Shown one piece after another: positions 1 to 9,270 of a DNA stretch of 64,000 nucleotides; position 1 is the first letter of the stretch; every line of letters starts with the position of its first letter. Source of the stretch: Flavobacterium tegetincola DSM 22377 (GTDB lineage Bacteria > Bacteroidota > Bacteroidia > Flavobacteriales > Flavobacteriaceae); NCBI RefSeq assembly GCF_000425485.1, contig NZ_KE384383.1:1-64000 (forward strand), in the 5' to 3' direction. The notes beneath the pieces are model-generated. The model made no database searches. It was not told where the DNA came from and worked only from the letters and a program-made list of their open reading frames with translations. Made by a program: the position numbers and the translations under genes.

Positions 1-28
1 TAACCCATAAGCTTATGTACACATTTTT

Positions 29-50
29 CCCGATAACCTCGGTTATCGGG
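29..50. repeat. Hairpin in rRNA spacer
   Basis: Perfect 10-bp inverted repeat CCCGATAACC/GGTTATCGGG with only a 2-nt gap, upstream of the 5S gene. A shorter relative lies at 125-141. It probably belongs to the transcribed 23S-5S spacer and could be a processing stem; that role is inference. Confidence 0.6.
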
Positions 51-124
51 AGAGAGCTTTCTAGTTCTTCATTGAATATATTAAATTTTCTTTATCTCAG
101 TATGTTAAGATATTATGTAATTGT

Positions 125-141
125 TCCCGAACTTATCGGGA
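125..141. repeat. Second spacer hairpin
   Basis: TCCCGA-ACTTA-TCGGGA, a 6-bp stem with a 5-nt loop just before the 5S gene. It shares its outer bases with the hairpin at 29-50, as if one derived from the other by internal deletion. Confidence 0.5.
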
Positions 142-159
142 CCCCTTGCAAAACGACTT

Positions 160-267
160 AAGGTGGTTATTGCGGCGGGGCTCACCTCTTCCCATCCCGA
201 ACAGAGAAGTTAAGCCCGCCTGCGCAGATGGTACTGCAATTTGTGGGAGAGTATGTCGTCGCCTTTC
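160..267 (+). rRNA. rrf: 5S ribosomal RNA
   Basis: The sequence carries the 5S hallmarks: the loop-B/helix-III stretch with CCCATCCCGAACAG, then GAAGTTAAGCCC, then GATGGTACTG. The ends AAGGTG (160-165) and CGCCTT (260-265) pair through one G-U to form helix I, which sets the approximate boundaries. Length about 108 nt, normal for Bacteroidetes. The 23S gene should lie left of the window, and a strong terminator follows at 296-328, so this is the 3' end of an rRNA operon. Exact ends are uncertain by a few bases. Confidence 0.95.
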
Positions 268-295
268 TTTATCCTGAATTTATTTTAGGATCTTT

Positions 296-328
296 AAAAA
301 CCCTTATCCTTGCGGATAAGGGTTTTTT
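296..328 (+). terminator. rRNA operon terminator
   Basis: Perfect stem AACCCTTATCC / GGATAAGGGTT with a 4-nt loop, flanked by A5 upstream and T6 downstream: a classical intrinsic terminator 30 nt after the 5S gene. Confidence 0.9.
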
Positions 329-330
329 GT

Positions 331-960
331 TTTATAAAATAATATAGTTTTGTTTGACCGCTGATAGCTATCGGGGGTCATCGCCTTCCTTTATTCGAAT
401 ACTGTTATAATTTTTATCAAAGTCTCCATAAAATGAGTCTTCTTTTGTTTAAATAACTCTCGTATTTAGTGGGATTGCTCTGATTATATTGAGGAATAGT
501 TCATTTTTAAAGGTTATATCTTGTTGTTTACTAGTGTGTTATCTCTTTAGAAGTGAAATGGAGTGCTAGTTCATAGCTGTAATTTTTCAAAATTACAAAT
601 AATGCACGAGTCAATGACATTTAGCAATTTGTTGATAGAAACACTGCCTTTTATACTGTTTGAGACTAAAATTTATGTGCTTAATGTTGTTATTATTTAG
701 GTGAATTTATGAAGTAATGATAGATTGAAAATAAGTTTAATTTTCGCTGTATCCTAGATTGCAACTTGGCCTTTGAAATTATTTAAAAAGTTCAGCATAT
801 TGTAGACAATAGGTAATAATAATTCTTTTTAATACCAAGTATACTCTATGATCTATGTATATTTTCACTAAAGGCAGTTGGTAAGATTACCTACATTTTT
901 AATTTACTCTATAATGTCAACCATTATTATATATATGTATTTATAAATTAAAAATTTCTA
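331..960. other. Gene-free AT-rich stretch
   Basis: No convincing reading frame or RNA gene found. At 377-401 there is a degenerate copy of the 5S 3' end plus its flank (see findings). From 961 to 1058 a frame continuing the HPP gene in a shifted register is open (see findings). Confidence 0.5.
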
Positions 961-1058
961 TTAAATCTTCAGATAAAATCGATATATTACTCGTTGCATT
1001 GCCGAAGGTTGTACTAAATGATCGTTGTCTAATGATTCGTCAATATTAGAGATCTCTT

Positions 1059-1673
1059 CTACTTCCGAGTTTTTCCTGAGACTTTTTTAGACATGTAGGG
1101 CAAAATTTTTTGAAAACTCAATTTTCTTGTGCTTGGATATTGTCGTTTTGAAGTCATATTGTTGAAAATTAATGCAACTATTAGTAAGATTAAGCAACCT
1201 ACTAATACGGGTGAAATCACGTACCAATATCCTAAATTTTTAATTTCTGCAGATCCTGTTACTGCAATTAACGCCGTTGCACCGCCGGGAGGATGTAGTG
1301 TTTTTGTAATTTGCATGATGACAATGGAGAGCGAAACCGCAAGTGGCGCACTAATATAAATGAGATCCGGAACAATCTTCTGAATTGTAACACCAATTAT
1401 TGCCGACAAAACATGTCCTCCGATTAAATTTCGCGGTTGAGCAAGTGGACTTTCTATGACACCATATACCAAAACGCTTGAGGCACCAAAAGATCCTATC
1501 AAATAAACGATGTCTGAAATGGGCAATTGTAATGTTTGCAGATATGATATAATTCCAATTCCAATAAATGATCCAATAAATGCCCACATGTGTTCCGTGA
1601 AATCCACCAAAGTTTCTCTATAAAGGATGTACTTTGTTGTACGATAACCGCGCTTTATCTTTTGTATTGCCAT
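1059..1673 (-). CDS. HPP family membrane protein
   Basis: 204-aa integral membrane protein of the HPP family. The signature LHPPGGATAL sits near residues 126-135 between hydrophobic segments; about four membrane spans follow a basic cytoplasmic N-terminus. HPP proteins are poorly understood; some cyanobacterial and plant members have been linked to nitrite transport, which cannot be transferred here. The ATG overlaps the stop of the ClC gene as TAATG, so the two are probably translationally coupled. The stop at 1059 may be premature: a -1 shift in the run GGAAAAAC near the end opens about 35 further codons down to 961. Family confident, substrate unknown. Confidence 0.9.
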   Translation of the reverse strand: MAIQKIKRGYRTTKYILYRETLVDFTEHMWAFIGSFIGIGIISYLQTLQLPISDIVYLIGSFGASSVLVYGVIESPLAQPRNLIGGHVLSAIIGVTIQKIVPDLIYISAPLAVSLSIVIMQITKTLHPPGGATALIAVTGSAEIKNLGYWYVISPVLVGCLILLIVALIFNNMTSKRQYPSTRKLSFQKILPYMSKKVSGKTRK

Positions 1674-2944
1674 TATTTTGTAGTAGGAATGATAGAATAA
1701 ACGGTGTAAGGGTAAATATATTTAGAAGTATATTTTGCAATCAAACAAACGACTAAAATGGGTATGAAAAGTGTATAACTGCCAGTGGCACCACAAATTA
1801 AAAATAAGGATGTAAAAGGTGCATGAATACTAGCGCTTAAAACGGCTGCCATTCCTAAAATCATAAAATTTATTGGTATAACTTCTGCATGAAAATAAGT
1901 GTTTAGTATTGTGGCCAATAGAAATCCTAGAAATGCGCCTGCAAATAGACTTGGAGCAAAAACGCCGCCATCTCCTCCAGCAGCTAAAGTCACAGATGTT
2001 ATAATTGGTTTCAAAAGTATAATCGCTAATGTGGAAAGTAGAAGTGTAAAAGAAACTGTAGCATCGGTGTGCAAAAGTGCTCTCATTGCGTGATATCCAT
2101 CGCCATAAAGTTGCGGAAAGAACAAGAGTGATAAACTTAAAATTGCTGAACCAATCAAAACTTTATGATAGTCGTTATTTAATTTTGCAAAAATTGATTT
2201 CAAAAACATAACTGTTTTTGTAATGTAAACTGAATTCAGTCCTGCCAATATTCCAAGTAGGATGAAATAGGGTATTGCGTAGTAATTCCATGTAATGTTA
2301 TGTATCGGAAACAATGGTGCTTCATCTAAGAGGTGCAATAGTCCCGTCGCAATCAGAATTGAAATTCCAATGGTTAAGAAAAATGCTTTTGTCTTTTTTT
2401 TCGAAATCACTTCTATAACAAAAAATATTCCTGCCAATGGACTTCCGAATAAAGCAGTAATTCCAGCTGCTACTCCAGCGCCAATCAATTCCGACTTGTA
2501 TTTTCTAAAAGTATTCTCCTTTCTTTGTGCAATGGAACCTATAGTGGCAGTAGCTACAACCGTTGAAACCTCAATTCCGGTGGAACCTCCAAAAGCTACC
2601 GTAAGTAAACCATTTATAAAATGTGATGGCACTTTATAAATTGGTAGGTTTTTATTCTTGTTTTTTGTGACTTCAAAAACTTCCTTGATTCCTTTATTTG
2701 ATTTTCCTTTGAATAAATAAATACGGAGAAAGTAAATAATCGATAAACCAAAGACTGGGAAAACTATTAGCAACCACGGTGAAACAATTGATTTATGAAA
2801 GAATATGGTTTCATAATACTCAGTTGTGCGTTTTAGTGTTAATGCTAAAAAAGAGGATAGAAATCCAATTAAAATTGATGCAATCACTAATTTTTGAAGA
2901 ACGATGTACTTGTATTTTTTTTTGATATCAGAAAAAGGACGCAT
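1673..2944 (-). CDS. ClC-family chloride channel or H+/Cl- antiporter
   Basis: About 423 aa, ten or more hydrophobic segments and no CBS domains, so a short bacterial ClC. Recognisable filter elements are GGSTGIEVS (about residues 119-127; its Glu matches the gating glutamate of GREGP), GSPLAGIFFVIE and GGVFAPSLFAGAFLGF. The GSGIP filter is poorly kept (the region reads SNKGIKE), so anion choice may differ from the E. coli protein. A longer frame begins with TTG at 2992, but a perfect -7 box lies inside it (2960-2967), so I take ATG 2944. First gene of a two-gene operon with HPP. A role in anion or pH homeostasis is family knowledge. Confidence 0.93.
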   Translation of the reverse strand: MRPFSDIKKKYKYIVLQKLVIASILIGFLSSFLALTLKRTTEYYETIFFHKSIVSPWLLIVFPVFGLSIIYFLRIYLFKGKSNKGIKEVFEVTKNKNKNLPIYKVPSHFINGLLTVAFGGSTGIEVSTVVATATIGSIAQRKENTFRKYKSELIGAGVAAGITALFGSPLAGIFFVIEVISKKKTKAFFLTIGISILIATGLLHLLDEAPLFPIHNITWNYYAIPYFILLGILAGLNSVYITKTVMFLKSIFAKLNNDYHKVLIGSAILSLSLLFFPQLYGDGYHAMRALLHTDATVSFTLLLSTLAIILLKPIITSVTLAAGGDGGVFAPSLFAGAFLGFLLATILNTYFHAEVIPINFMILGMAAVLSASIHAPFTSLFLICGATGSYTLFIPILVVCLIAKYTSKYIYPYTVYSIIPTTK

Positions 2945-2959
2945 TTTAAATGTTTTTTG

Positions 2960-2967
2960 CAAAATTA
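2960..2967 (-). promoter_or_regulatory. -7 box for the ClC-HPP operon
   Basis: TAATTTTG on the minus strand matches TAnnTTTG exactly, with a TTG about 22 nt further upstream. It ends 15 nt before ATG 2944 and therefore decides that start. Confidence 0.65.
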
Positions 2968-3008
2968 GGAAACGAGTGGTCAAATAGTCCAAAATTTTAG
3001 CTAAAAAA

Positions 3009-3034
3009 AAAGGTGTACATTAATGCACACCTTT
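3009..3034 (-). terminator. Terminator of the coiled-coil lipoprotein gene
   Basis: GAAAGGTGTGCAT/ATGTACACCTTT stem with one mismatch followed on the minus strand by a run of nine T. Confidence 0.85.
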
Positions 3035-3051
3035 CAGTTTCTGATTCACAA

Positions 3052-3513
3052 TTAGTAGTTGTGTTCTTTTTTGTAAGCTTGAATATCGGCGTCAATATCA
3101 TTTTTACTTTTTTCAATACGATTTTTGAAATCATTCCAATTTTCTGAAGCTCCTTCTTTAAAATCATCAATATCGTCTTCTAACTTGTCATTCCTTTTCT
3201 CTAAAGCATCCACTTTTGACTGCCATTTTGCTTTATTTTCAGCAGTTTCGGCTTGCAATTTTACTTTAAATTCTGCAATTCGAGTCTCATTTTCTGCAAT
3301 GACAACTTGCGTTGCTTCTTTAAATTGCTCATAATCCGATGCATTTTCGTATTTTGCTTCATTCAAATCTTGTTGTGCATCCATTTCATCCTCTTTTGCC
3401 TCAACAACATTTTCTTGTGCGTCTTCCACTTTTTCTTCATTCGACTTACAACTTGTAAATACAGCTCCCGTTAAAAATAAAGAAGCGGCTACTAATCTGA
3501 TTGACTTTTTCAT
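3052..3513 (-). CDS. Coiled-coil lipoprotein, function unknown
   Basis: 153 aa. A lipoprotein signal peptide ends in the lipobox FTSC (Cys about residue 23). The rest is almost entirely charged, alanine- and glutamate-rich helix with heptad character, so a long periplasmic coiled coil anchored by lipid. I do not recognise a named family. ATG 3513 was chosen because the frame extended to TTG 3561 only adds 16 non-signal residues before the basic MKKS start. Single gene with its own terminator. Lipoproteins of this shape can act as envelope spacers or stress proteins, but nothing here proves that. Confidence 0.85.
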   Translation of the reverse strand: MKKSIRLVAASLFLTGAVFTSCKSNEEKVEDAQENVVEAKEDEMDAQQDLNEAKYENASDYEQFKEATQVVIAENETRIAEFKVKLQAETAENKAKWQSKVDALEKRNDKLEDDIDDFKEGASENWNDFKNRIEKSKNDIDADIQAYKKEHNY

Positions 3514-3611
3514 AGTGTTTAATTTTAGTATTATTGATAAGTCAAATTTCCAATAATTCAAACAAATTACGGTTACGATACATCACTTGTGTTTTATAAA
3601 ATTTAAATCAA

Positions 3612-4439
3612 CTAGTTAACGGTGTATACTACGTGATCTGTTTCCGAAAGACTAAAAAAGCCTAAAACATAATTGTCTATTACTGTATTGTTTACGATGT
3701 TTCCTCTAACCGTTGCTGGTGGTGATTGGAAGGGACTTCCGCCTGCACTTCCTGCAATGCTCAGTAAAACTTGCAGGTAGTTAAAATAACCTTCTGAGAT
3801 TCCAGACAATGTAAAATCTACAGTGTCTCCTGATTTAATATCTTCATTACTATAAATTCCGAAAATTTGATTTCCTTGATAAAATTCATCACGACTCACA
3901 CTGTAAGCCGGAATTTGGTAAGTAGAAAGTTGCGATCGAAATAAGTAGTAATCGTTTGTCAATCCATTATCTGTGTAAAATAGTTTTAATTCTATATTTT
4001 CTCCGGAAAAACCGCCGTCGTCTTTTTGCTCAATTTTATCAATGGAAGGAACTGGTTTTAATTGTTCTGTTGCGGTATAATTGATCCCGTTTTGAATCAC
4101 CGTTAATGTATAAGTAGCATCTACAACAGGAATAAAATTGGTACATAAATATTCGCCCGAATAAGGAACTGTTTCTATAAAGTCAAAAATTACAGCATCT
4201 TCATTCGTTACAAAAATTGTAGCTCCAGAAACTTTCGGAATATTTTGATCAAAATAACCTGTCGTAGTTGAGAGTTTTATGATCTGGTTGGCACCATCAG
4301 TTCCTTTTTCCCACTTTAAGGCGGCGTCAATTACGAGTCGCGGTGCTGCAGTATTTAAATCAACGTCAATGACTTCTTCGCAAGATGATATTCCTAAAAC
4401 AAGGATTAAAATCAGTATTATATATTTTTTGGTTTTCAT
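3612..4439 (-). CDS. DUF4249 domain lipoprotein
   Basis: 275 aa with a lipoprotein signal peptide (lipobox GISSC, Cys near residue 20) and a beta-rich extracytoplasmic body typical of DUF4249. It starts 4 nt after the stop of the TonB-dependent receptor at 4444-6810, so the two are co-transcribed. DUF4249 genes commonly follow TonB receptors in Bacteroidetes, and I infer that this is a surface or periplasmic accessory lipoprotein of that receptor, loosely like SusD beside SusC though unrelated in sequence. The transported substrate is not evident. Confidence 0.88.
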   Translation of the reverse strand: MKTKKYIILILILVLGISSCEEVIDVDLNTAAPRLVIDAALKWEKGTDGANQIIKLSTTTGYFDQNIPKVSGATIFVTNEDAVIFDFIETVPYSGEYLCTNFIPVVDATYTLTVIQNGINYTATEQLKPVPSIDKIEQKDDGGFSGENIELKLFYTDNGLTNDYYLFRSQLSTYQIPAYSVSRDEFYQGNQIFGIYSNEDIKSGDTVDFTLSGISEGYFNYLQVLLSIAGSAGGSPFQSPPATVRGNIVNNTVIDNYVLGFFSLSETDHVVYTVN

Positions 4440-4443
4440 TTTC

Positions 4444-6810
4444 TTAAAATTTAAAATTATAACTTACCGCTGGAACTACGCCAAATATGGAAAATCGTAC
4501 TGCCTCATTTGCTCCATTATCATTTTGACTAAAATTTATGGAAGCAGCATTGGATCGGTTGTAAATATTGTAAACACTAAAAACCCATTCTCCTTGCCAA
4601 CCTTTTTTCTTATCTGGTTTTGGCGTATAAGTTGCCGCAAGATCCAAGTGATGGTACGTCGGCAAACGTTCCTCATTTCTCAATCCGTAACTGGGAATAG
4701 TAATGTCTTGGTATTGGTATTGGCCGTTTGGAAACGTAACCGGTTGACCCGATTGCAAAGCAAAGTTAGCTCCAAAACTCCACTTTTTGTTCAAATCATA
4801 TGCTGCAGTTATGGCAATATTGTGCAACTTGTCGTAAGCCGATTTATACCAATTTCCGTTATTGATTCCAATTTCTGTAGCTGTTCTTCCAGGTGTTTGC
4901 TGTTCAGAACGCGAAAGTGTGTAGGAAATCCATCCGTTAAATTTTCCCGTATTTTTTCGGAACATTACTTCTAATCCATACGCTCTTAATTTTCCGTTTA
5001 GGATGATTTGCTCTAAAGCTTCATTTGCAATCAAATCTGCTCCGTCAATATAGTCAATTCTGTTTTTTACAGTTTTATAAAACGATTCCACTTCTAATGA
5101 ATAGGCATCATCGTTGAAATTCTGAAAATAACCCAACGCTACCTGATCCACAATTTGTGGTTTGATGTAACGGTCACTTGGCGTCCAAACATCCAGAGGA
5201 GTTGGTGAAGAAGTATTGGATACCAGTTGCAAATACTGTATCATCCGATTATAACTGGCTTTAACCGATTGTTTGTCGTTCAATGCATAAGCTACTGCAA
5301 CTCGTGGTTCTAAATTATCAAAAGAAGCCAGCGTTTTATTACTGTCAAAAAATTCAGTTCCAATAGGTTTTCCTTTCTCGTAAATTTTCAACGTTTCATT
5401 GTAAGTTACGGCTTGGTTATTTTCGTATATATTTACAGTCGATTGTCCCAAACGGTAAAACATGCTGTAACGTAAACCGTACATCAACGAAAGTTTTTTA
5501 CTAAAATCATGTTCTGCTTCAAGATAAAGTGCCGGTTCAAAGGCATATTTTTGCTCCAATTGTCTGCTATTAATTCCAGAAGAAGAATTAGTAGGGTTTA
5601 TAGTTCCTGGATTGAAATCATAATAAATAGCGTTGGCTCCAAAATTTAATTTTAAATTTTCTGAAATGTAATTTTTAAAATCATATTTTATATTGTAATT
5701 CTTGATTCCAGAATCGTATTGAAACCCAACAAAGTCTAATTTCAAACCGTAATAATAATCGCTATATATTAAGGACAAATTTGAAAATAATTTATCACTG
5801 TATAAATGATTCCATCGTAAATTTAAAGTTGAATTTCCATAAATATTGGTAAAACTATCGGCAAGCTTAAACACGTCACGACCAAAATATCCGGAGAAGT
5901 ACAAACTGTTGTTTTCATTTAATTTATAACTCAACTTTGCATTCAAATCATAAAAATAAGCGGCGTTATCGTTATCGGCTAATTTTAAAAATAAATGTGC
6001 ATAGGAACCTCGACCACCAATTAAAAACGAGCCTTTGTCCTTTACAATTGGTCCTTCGGCTAGAAGTCGACTCGAGATTAAACCAATTCCACCGTTCATG
6101 TGAAATTCTTTTGAGTTTCCATCTTTCTGATAAATATCTAGAACAGAAGAACCTCGACCACCATACCTTGCGGGAATTCCACCCTTATACAACTTTAAAT
6201 CTTTAATGGCATCGGGATTAAAAACAGAGAAAAATCCAAAAACGTGAGACGAATTAAAGATAGTAGCTTCATCCAGTAGAATCAAATTTTGATCGGCTCC
6301 ACCACCTCGAACATTAAATCCCGAAGCGCCTTCGCCTGCATTTGTAACACCCGGAAGTAATAAAATGGACTTAATAACGTCAACTTCTCCTAAAACCACA
6401 GGCATCTTTTTAATTGTTGCAATGGATAATTTATTGACACTCATTTCAGCTTTACGAATATTAGTTCTGGTTTTTTCCGTAATGATCACTTCCTCAAGTA
6501 ATTCTCCACTTCCTAAACTAACATTCTTTTTTACATTGGCAGTCATTGCAATTTCGCTTACAATAGTTTGATAGCCCACATAACTAAACTCAAAAGTATA
6601 AGTTCCTTCGGGAAGGGTTAACGAGTAAAATCCATATGAATTGGTGGAAGTTCCAATCTTGAGTTCAGGAACATAAATATTGACACCAATTAAAGTCTCG
6701 TTACTATTGGCATCTGAAATGGTCCCGCTTAGAGTGAATTTTTCTTGTGCGATTCCAGTAGCAATTTGAAAAAAGCAGATAATCAGAAGCAGCTTTATTT
6801 TTAAATGCAT
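4444..6810 (-). CDS. TonB-dependent outer-membrane receptor
   Basis: 788 aa. Signal peptide (about 1-21), a carboxypeptidase-regulatory-like beta-sandwich (about 25-110, with the usual GVNIYV and GFYSL motifs), a plug domain (about 120-230, with GFNVRGGGADQNLILLD and GGIPARYGGRGSSVLDI), then a long beta-barrel ending in the aromatic SYNFKF. It imports a substrate across the outer membrane using TonB/ExbB/ExbD energy. No substrate signature is visible; it is not the SusC type because the barrel is short. First gene of an operon with DUF4249. Divergent from a second TonB receptor at 6993. Confidence 0.94.
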   Translation of the reverse strand: MHLKIKLLLIICFFQIATGIAQEKFTLSGTISDANSNETLIGVNIYVPELKIGTSTNSYGFYSLTLPEGTYTFEFSYVGYQTIVSEIAMTANVKKNVSLGSGELLEEVIITEKTRTNIRKAEMSVNKLSIATIKKMPVVLGEVDVIKSILLLPGVTNAGEGASGFNVRGGGADQNLILLDEATIFNSSHVFGFFSVFNPDAIKDLKLYKGGIPARYGGRGSSVLDIYQKDGNSKEFHMNGGIGLISSRLLAEGPIVKDKGSFLIGGRGSYAHLFLKLADNDNAAYFYDLNAKLSYKLNENNSLYFSGYFGRDVFKLADSFTNIYGNSTLNLRWNHLYSDKLFSNLSLIYSDYYYGLKLDFVGFQYDSGIKNYNIKYDFKNYISENLKLNFGANAIYYDFNPGTINPTNSSSGINSRQLEQKYAFEPALYLEAEHDFSKKLSLMYGLRYSMFYRLGQSTVNIYENNQAVTYNETLKIYEKGKPIGTEFFDSNKTLASFDNLEPRVAVAYALNDKQSVKASYNRMIQYLQLVSNTSSPTPLDVWTPSDRYIKPQIVDQVALGYFQNFNDDAYSLEVESFYKTVKNRIDYIDGADLIANEALEQIILNGKLRAYGLEVMFRKNTGKFNGWISYTLSRSEQQTPGRTATEIGINNGNWYKSAYDKLHNIAITAAYDLNKKWSFGANFALQSGQPVTFPNGQYQYQDITIPSYGLRNEERLPTYHHLDLAATYTPKPDKKKGWQGEWVFSVYNIYNRSNAASINFSQNDNGANEAVRFSIFGVVPAVSYNFKF

Positions 6811-6895
6811 GGGTGTAAATGTTAAAATTTGAATGTTAAAAAATGCTAAATTACTCCTTTTTTATTAAAAACACTTGTTAACGTTTCTACAATTG

Positions 6896-6924
6896 TAAAG
6901 GTACAATTCAGTCGTATTTATCAA
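6896..6924 (-). promoter_or_regulatory. Promoter of the TonB receptor-DUF4249 operon
   Basis: Minus strand: TTG (6922-6924), 18-nt spacer, TACCTTTA (6896-6903), one mismatch from the -33/-7 consensus TTG-(17-23)-TAnnTTTG. It would give a leader of about 75-80 nt before ATG 6810. Confidence 0.5.
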
Positions 6925-6942
6925 CAGTTCAGTTCTTTTTAA

Positions 6943-6973
6943 TTGATATCGAAAGGTTGTAATTGCATATTTG
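6943..6973 (+). promoter_or_regulatory. Promoter of the second TonB receptor
   Basis: TTG (6943-6945), 20-nt spacer, CATATTTG (6966-6973). The -7 box overlaps the first codons of a frame opening at TTG 6963, so the protein must start at ATG 6993. The core GCATATTTGTA recurs before the next operon at 9213-9223. Confidence 0.5.
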
Positions 6974-6992
6974 TACTATAAATAGTCACAAC

Positions 6993-9146
6993 ATGAGAAC
7001 ACTAATTACCTTTTTACTTTTAACACTTACACAAATTTTACTTGGGCAAACTGTAATTTCAGGGAACGTCATGGACGAGAAGAAACAACCTATTCAAGGA
7101 GCAAATGTGTTTCTAGACGGAACGTATGATGGAACTTCATCCGACGTAAACGGAAATTTTAAATTTTTGACTTCCGTCAAAGGCATTCAGGTATTGAAAA
7201 TCACGTTTCTTTCTTACGAGGCTGTTGAGCATAAGCTAACCATCGAAAATTATCAAGAACAGACTTTTGTTTTACGGGAAAGCGTCAACAGTTTAGACGC
7301 TGTAATTATCAATGCTGGAATGCTTCAAGCGGGAGATAAAGCGCGAGTTTCAGTTTTAAAACCGTTGGATATTGTAACAACTGCGGGTTCGGCTGGCGAT
7401 ATTGTATCTGCTTTGCAAACGCTTCCTGGAACCCAAATGGTGGGCGAAAGTGGACGCTTATTTGTTCGTGGTGGTGAAAGCGATGAAACCCAAACCTTTG
7501 TAGATGGACTTAGAGTGGCTCAACCTTACGGCGCTTCTGCTAATAATGTTCCTACTCGTGGCCGATTTTCACCGTTTCTTTTTAGTGGAATTTCTTTTTC
7601 AACGGGTGGTTTTTCAGCAGAATATGGCGAAGCATTGTCAAGTGTTTTGTTGTTAAATACAATTGATGAACCCGTTCAAGAACAAACCGATATTTCATTA
7701 ATGACAGTCGGTTTAGGATTGAGTACTACAAAAAAGTGGAACAAAAGTAGTTTGTCTATCAATACGGCTTACATTGATTTGGCACCTTATCAAATTGCAA
7801 TTCCACAAGCTGTGGATTGGAATCGGCCGTTTCAGTCGCTATCTGGTGAAGCGGTTTATCGGTATCAATTTGAACAAGGTTTACTGAAAGTTTACACAGC
7901 TTTTGATGCTTCTCGATTTGATTTGAATCAAGAAAATCTCAATTCTCAGGTGAAAGATAGAGTAGATTTGAACAATAATAATTTATACTTTAATGCGGTT
8001 TATAAAGGGTTTTTAGTTAACAATTGGCAACTTATTGCTGGAGCGAGTTATGGTTTGGGTCAAAATAAAATCGATCTAAATCAAGATGATATAAATAATG
8101 AAGAAGATGCGTTGCATTTAAAAATGAAAGTTTTTAGCAAATTGACCAATCGCTTTAAAGTGAGTTTTGGCGCTGATTATTTCTTGACGCAGTTTGATGA
8201 AAGTTATAGTCCGTTCCAACAAAGTCGTTTGACCATTAGCTATAATTCAGAAATTGGCGCGGTATATTCGGAGGTGGACTACTTTTTTAGTAAAAAACTG
8301 GCCTTTAATTTGGGAATTCGCGCTTCTAATAATGCAATGTTGGAGGTGTCAAGTGTTAGTCCTCGTGCTTCTGTGGCTTACAAAACGGGTAAATTCAATC
8401 AGTTTTCTTTTGCATATGGCAATTTTGAACAAGCACCACGACAGGATTATCTTAAATTTTCGAATCAATTTGGCACTGAAAAAACACAACATTTTATCCT
8501 GAATTTTACTTTCGCCAAGGAAGGAACCACTTTACGTGCCGAAGTTTATTATAAAAAGTATAAGGATTTAGTCAAGTATGATACGGAAACTCCAATCTTC
8601 AGCAGTGATTATAGTAATTCAGGTTTTGGATATGCAAAAGGTTTAGATGTTTTTTGGAGAGAAGATTCCAGGATTAAAAATCTAGAATATTGGATTTCTT
8701 ATTCTTTTATAGATACGCAAAGAGATTATAGAAATTATTTGCAAGAGGCAACACCGAGCTTTGTAGCGAAACACACTGCTTCGGTGGTTACTAAATATTG
8801 GATTTCGACTTTGCGGTCGCAACTGGGCGTTACTTACAATTTTAATTCAGGACGTCCTTACGAAAATCCAAATACTGAAGGATTTCTAAATGAAAAAACT
8901 AAAAGTTTTAGCAATATAAATCTCGGTTGGGCTTATTTACTTTCGCCTCAAAAGATTTTATACTTTTCGATGTCAAATGTATTGGGAACTAAAAATGTTT
9001 TTGGTTACGAATATTCCAACACTGCAAATCAACAAGGTATGTTTCCGAGTCGTGCAATCATTCCTACGGCAAGTCGCTTTGTCTTTGTAGGTTTTTTCTG
9101 GACCATTAGTGCAGATAAAAAAACCAATCAATTGGACAATTTGTGA
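6993..9146 (+). CDS. TonB-dependent outer-membrane receptor (second)
   Basis: 717 aa from ATG 6993. Signal peptide (about 1-18), carboxypeptidase-regulatory-like domain (about 22-100, with GANVFLDGTYDGTSSDVNG), plug (about 110-215, with GRLFVRGGESDETQTFVDGL and GFSAEYGEALSSVLLL), then a barrel. The C-terminus continues past the last barrel strand as a short polar tail (ADKKTNQLDNL) instead of ending in an aromatic residue. Substrate unknown. It lies head to head with the other TonB receptor and just upstream of a TPR/histidine-kinase operon; a functional link is plausible but not shown. Confidence 0.93.
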   Translation: MRTLITFLLLTLTQILLGQTVISGNVMDEKKQPIQGANVFLDGTYDGTSSDVNGNFKFLTSVKGIQVLKITFLSYEAVEHKLTIENYQEQTFVLRESVNSLDAVIINAGMLQAGDKARVSVLKPLDIVTTAGSAGDIVSALQTLPGTQMVGESGRLFVRGGESDETQTFVDGLRVAQPYGASANNVPTRGRFSPFLFSGISFSTGGFSAEYGEALSSVLLLNTIDEPVQEQTDISLMTVGLGLSTTKKWNKSSLSINTAYIDLAPYQIAIPQAVDWNRPFQSLSGEAVYRYQFEQGLLKVYTAFDASRFDLNQENLNSQVKDRVDLNNNNLYFNAVYKGFLVNNWQLIAGASYGLGQNKIDLNQDDINNEEDALHLKMKVFSKLTNRFKVSFGADYFLTQFDESYSPFQQSRLTISYNSEIGAVYSEVDYFFSKKLAFNLGIRASNNAMLEVSSVSPRASVAYKTGKFNQFSFAYGNFEQAPRQDYLKFSNQFGTEKTQHFILNFTFAKEGTTLRAEVYYKKYKDLVKYDTETPIFSSDYSNSGFGYAKGLDVFWREDSRIKNLEYWISYSFIDTQRDYRNYLQEATPSFVAKHTASVVTKYWISTLRSQLGVTYNFNSGRPYENPNTEGFLNEKTKSFSNINLGWAYLLSPQKILYFSMSNVLGTKNVFGYEYSNTANQQGMFPSRAIIPTASRFVFVGFFWTISADKKTNQLDNL

Positions 9147-9213
9147 AATTACAATTGAGTAACCAAAATCTACACTTCAGTCATTCCGTTTTTTATTTTG
9201 TTCCAAAGCGACG

Positions 9214-9221
9214 CATATTTG
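9214..9221 (+). promoter_or_regulatory. -7 box of the TPR/kinase operon
   Basis: CATATTTG within GCATATTTGTA, the same 11-mer that lies upstream of the TonB receptor at 6993. One base off TAnnTTTG. Gives a leader of about 45 nt. Confidence 0.4.
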
Positions 9222-9270
9222 TATCAGAATTAAAGACCTTTCAATCAGCTATTCACTAAAAATCAATATC

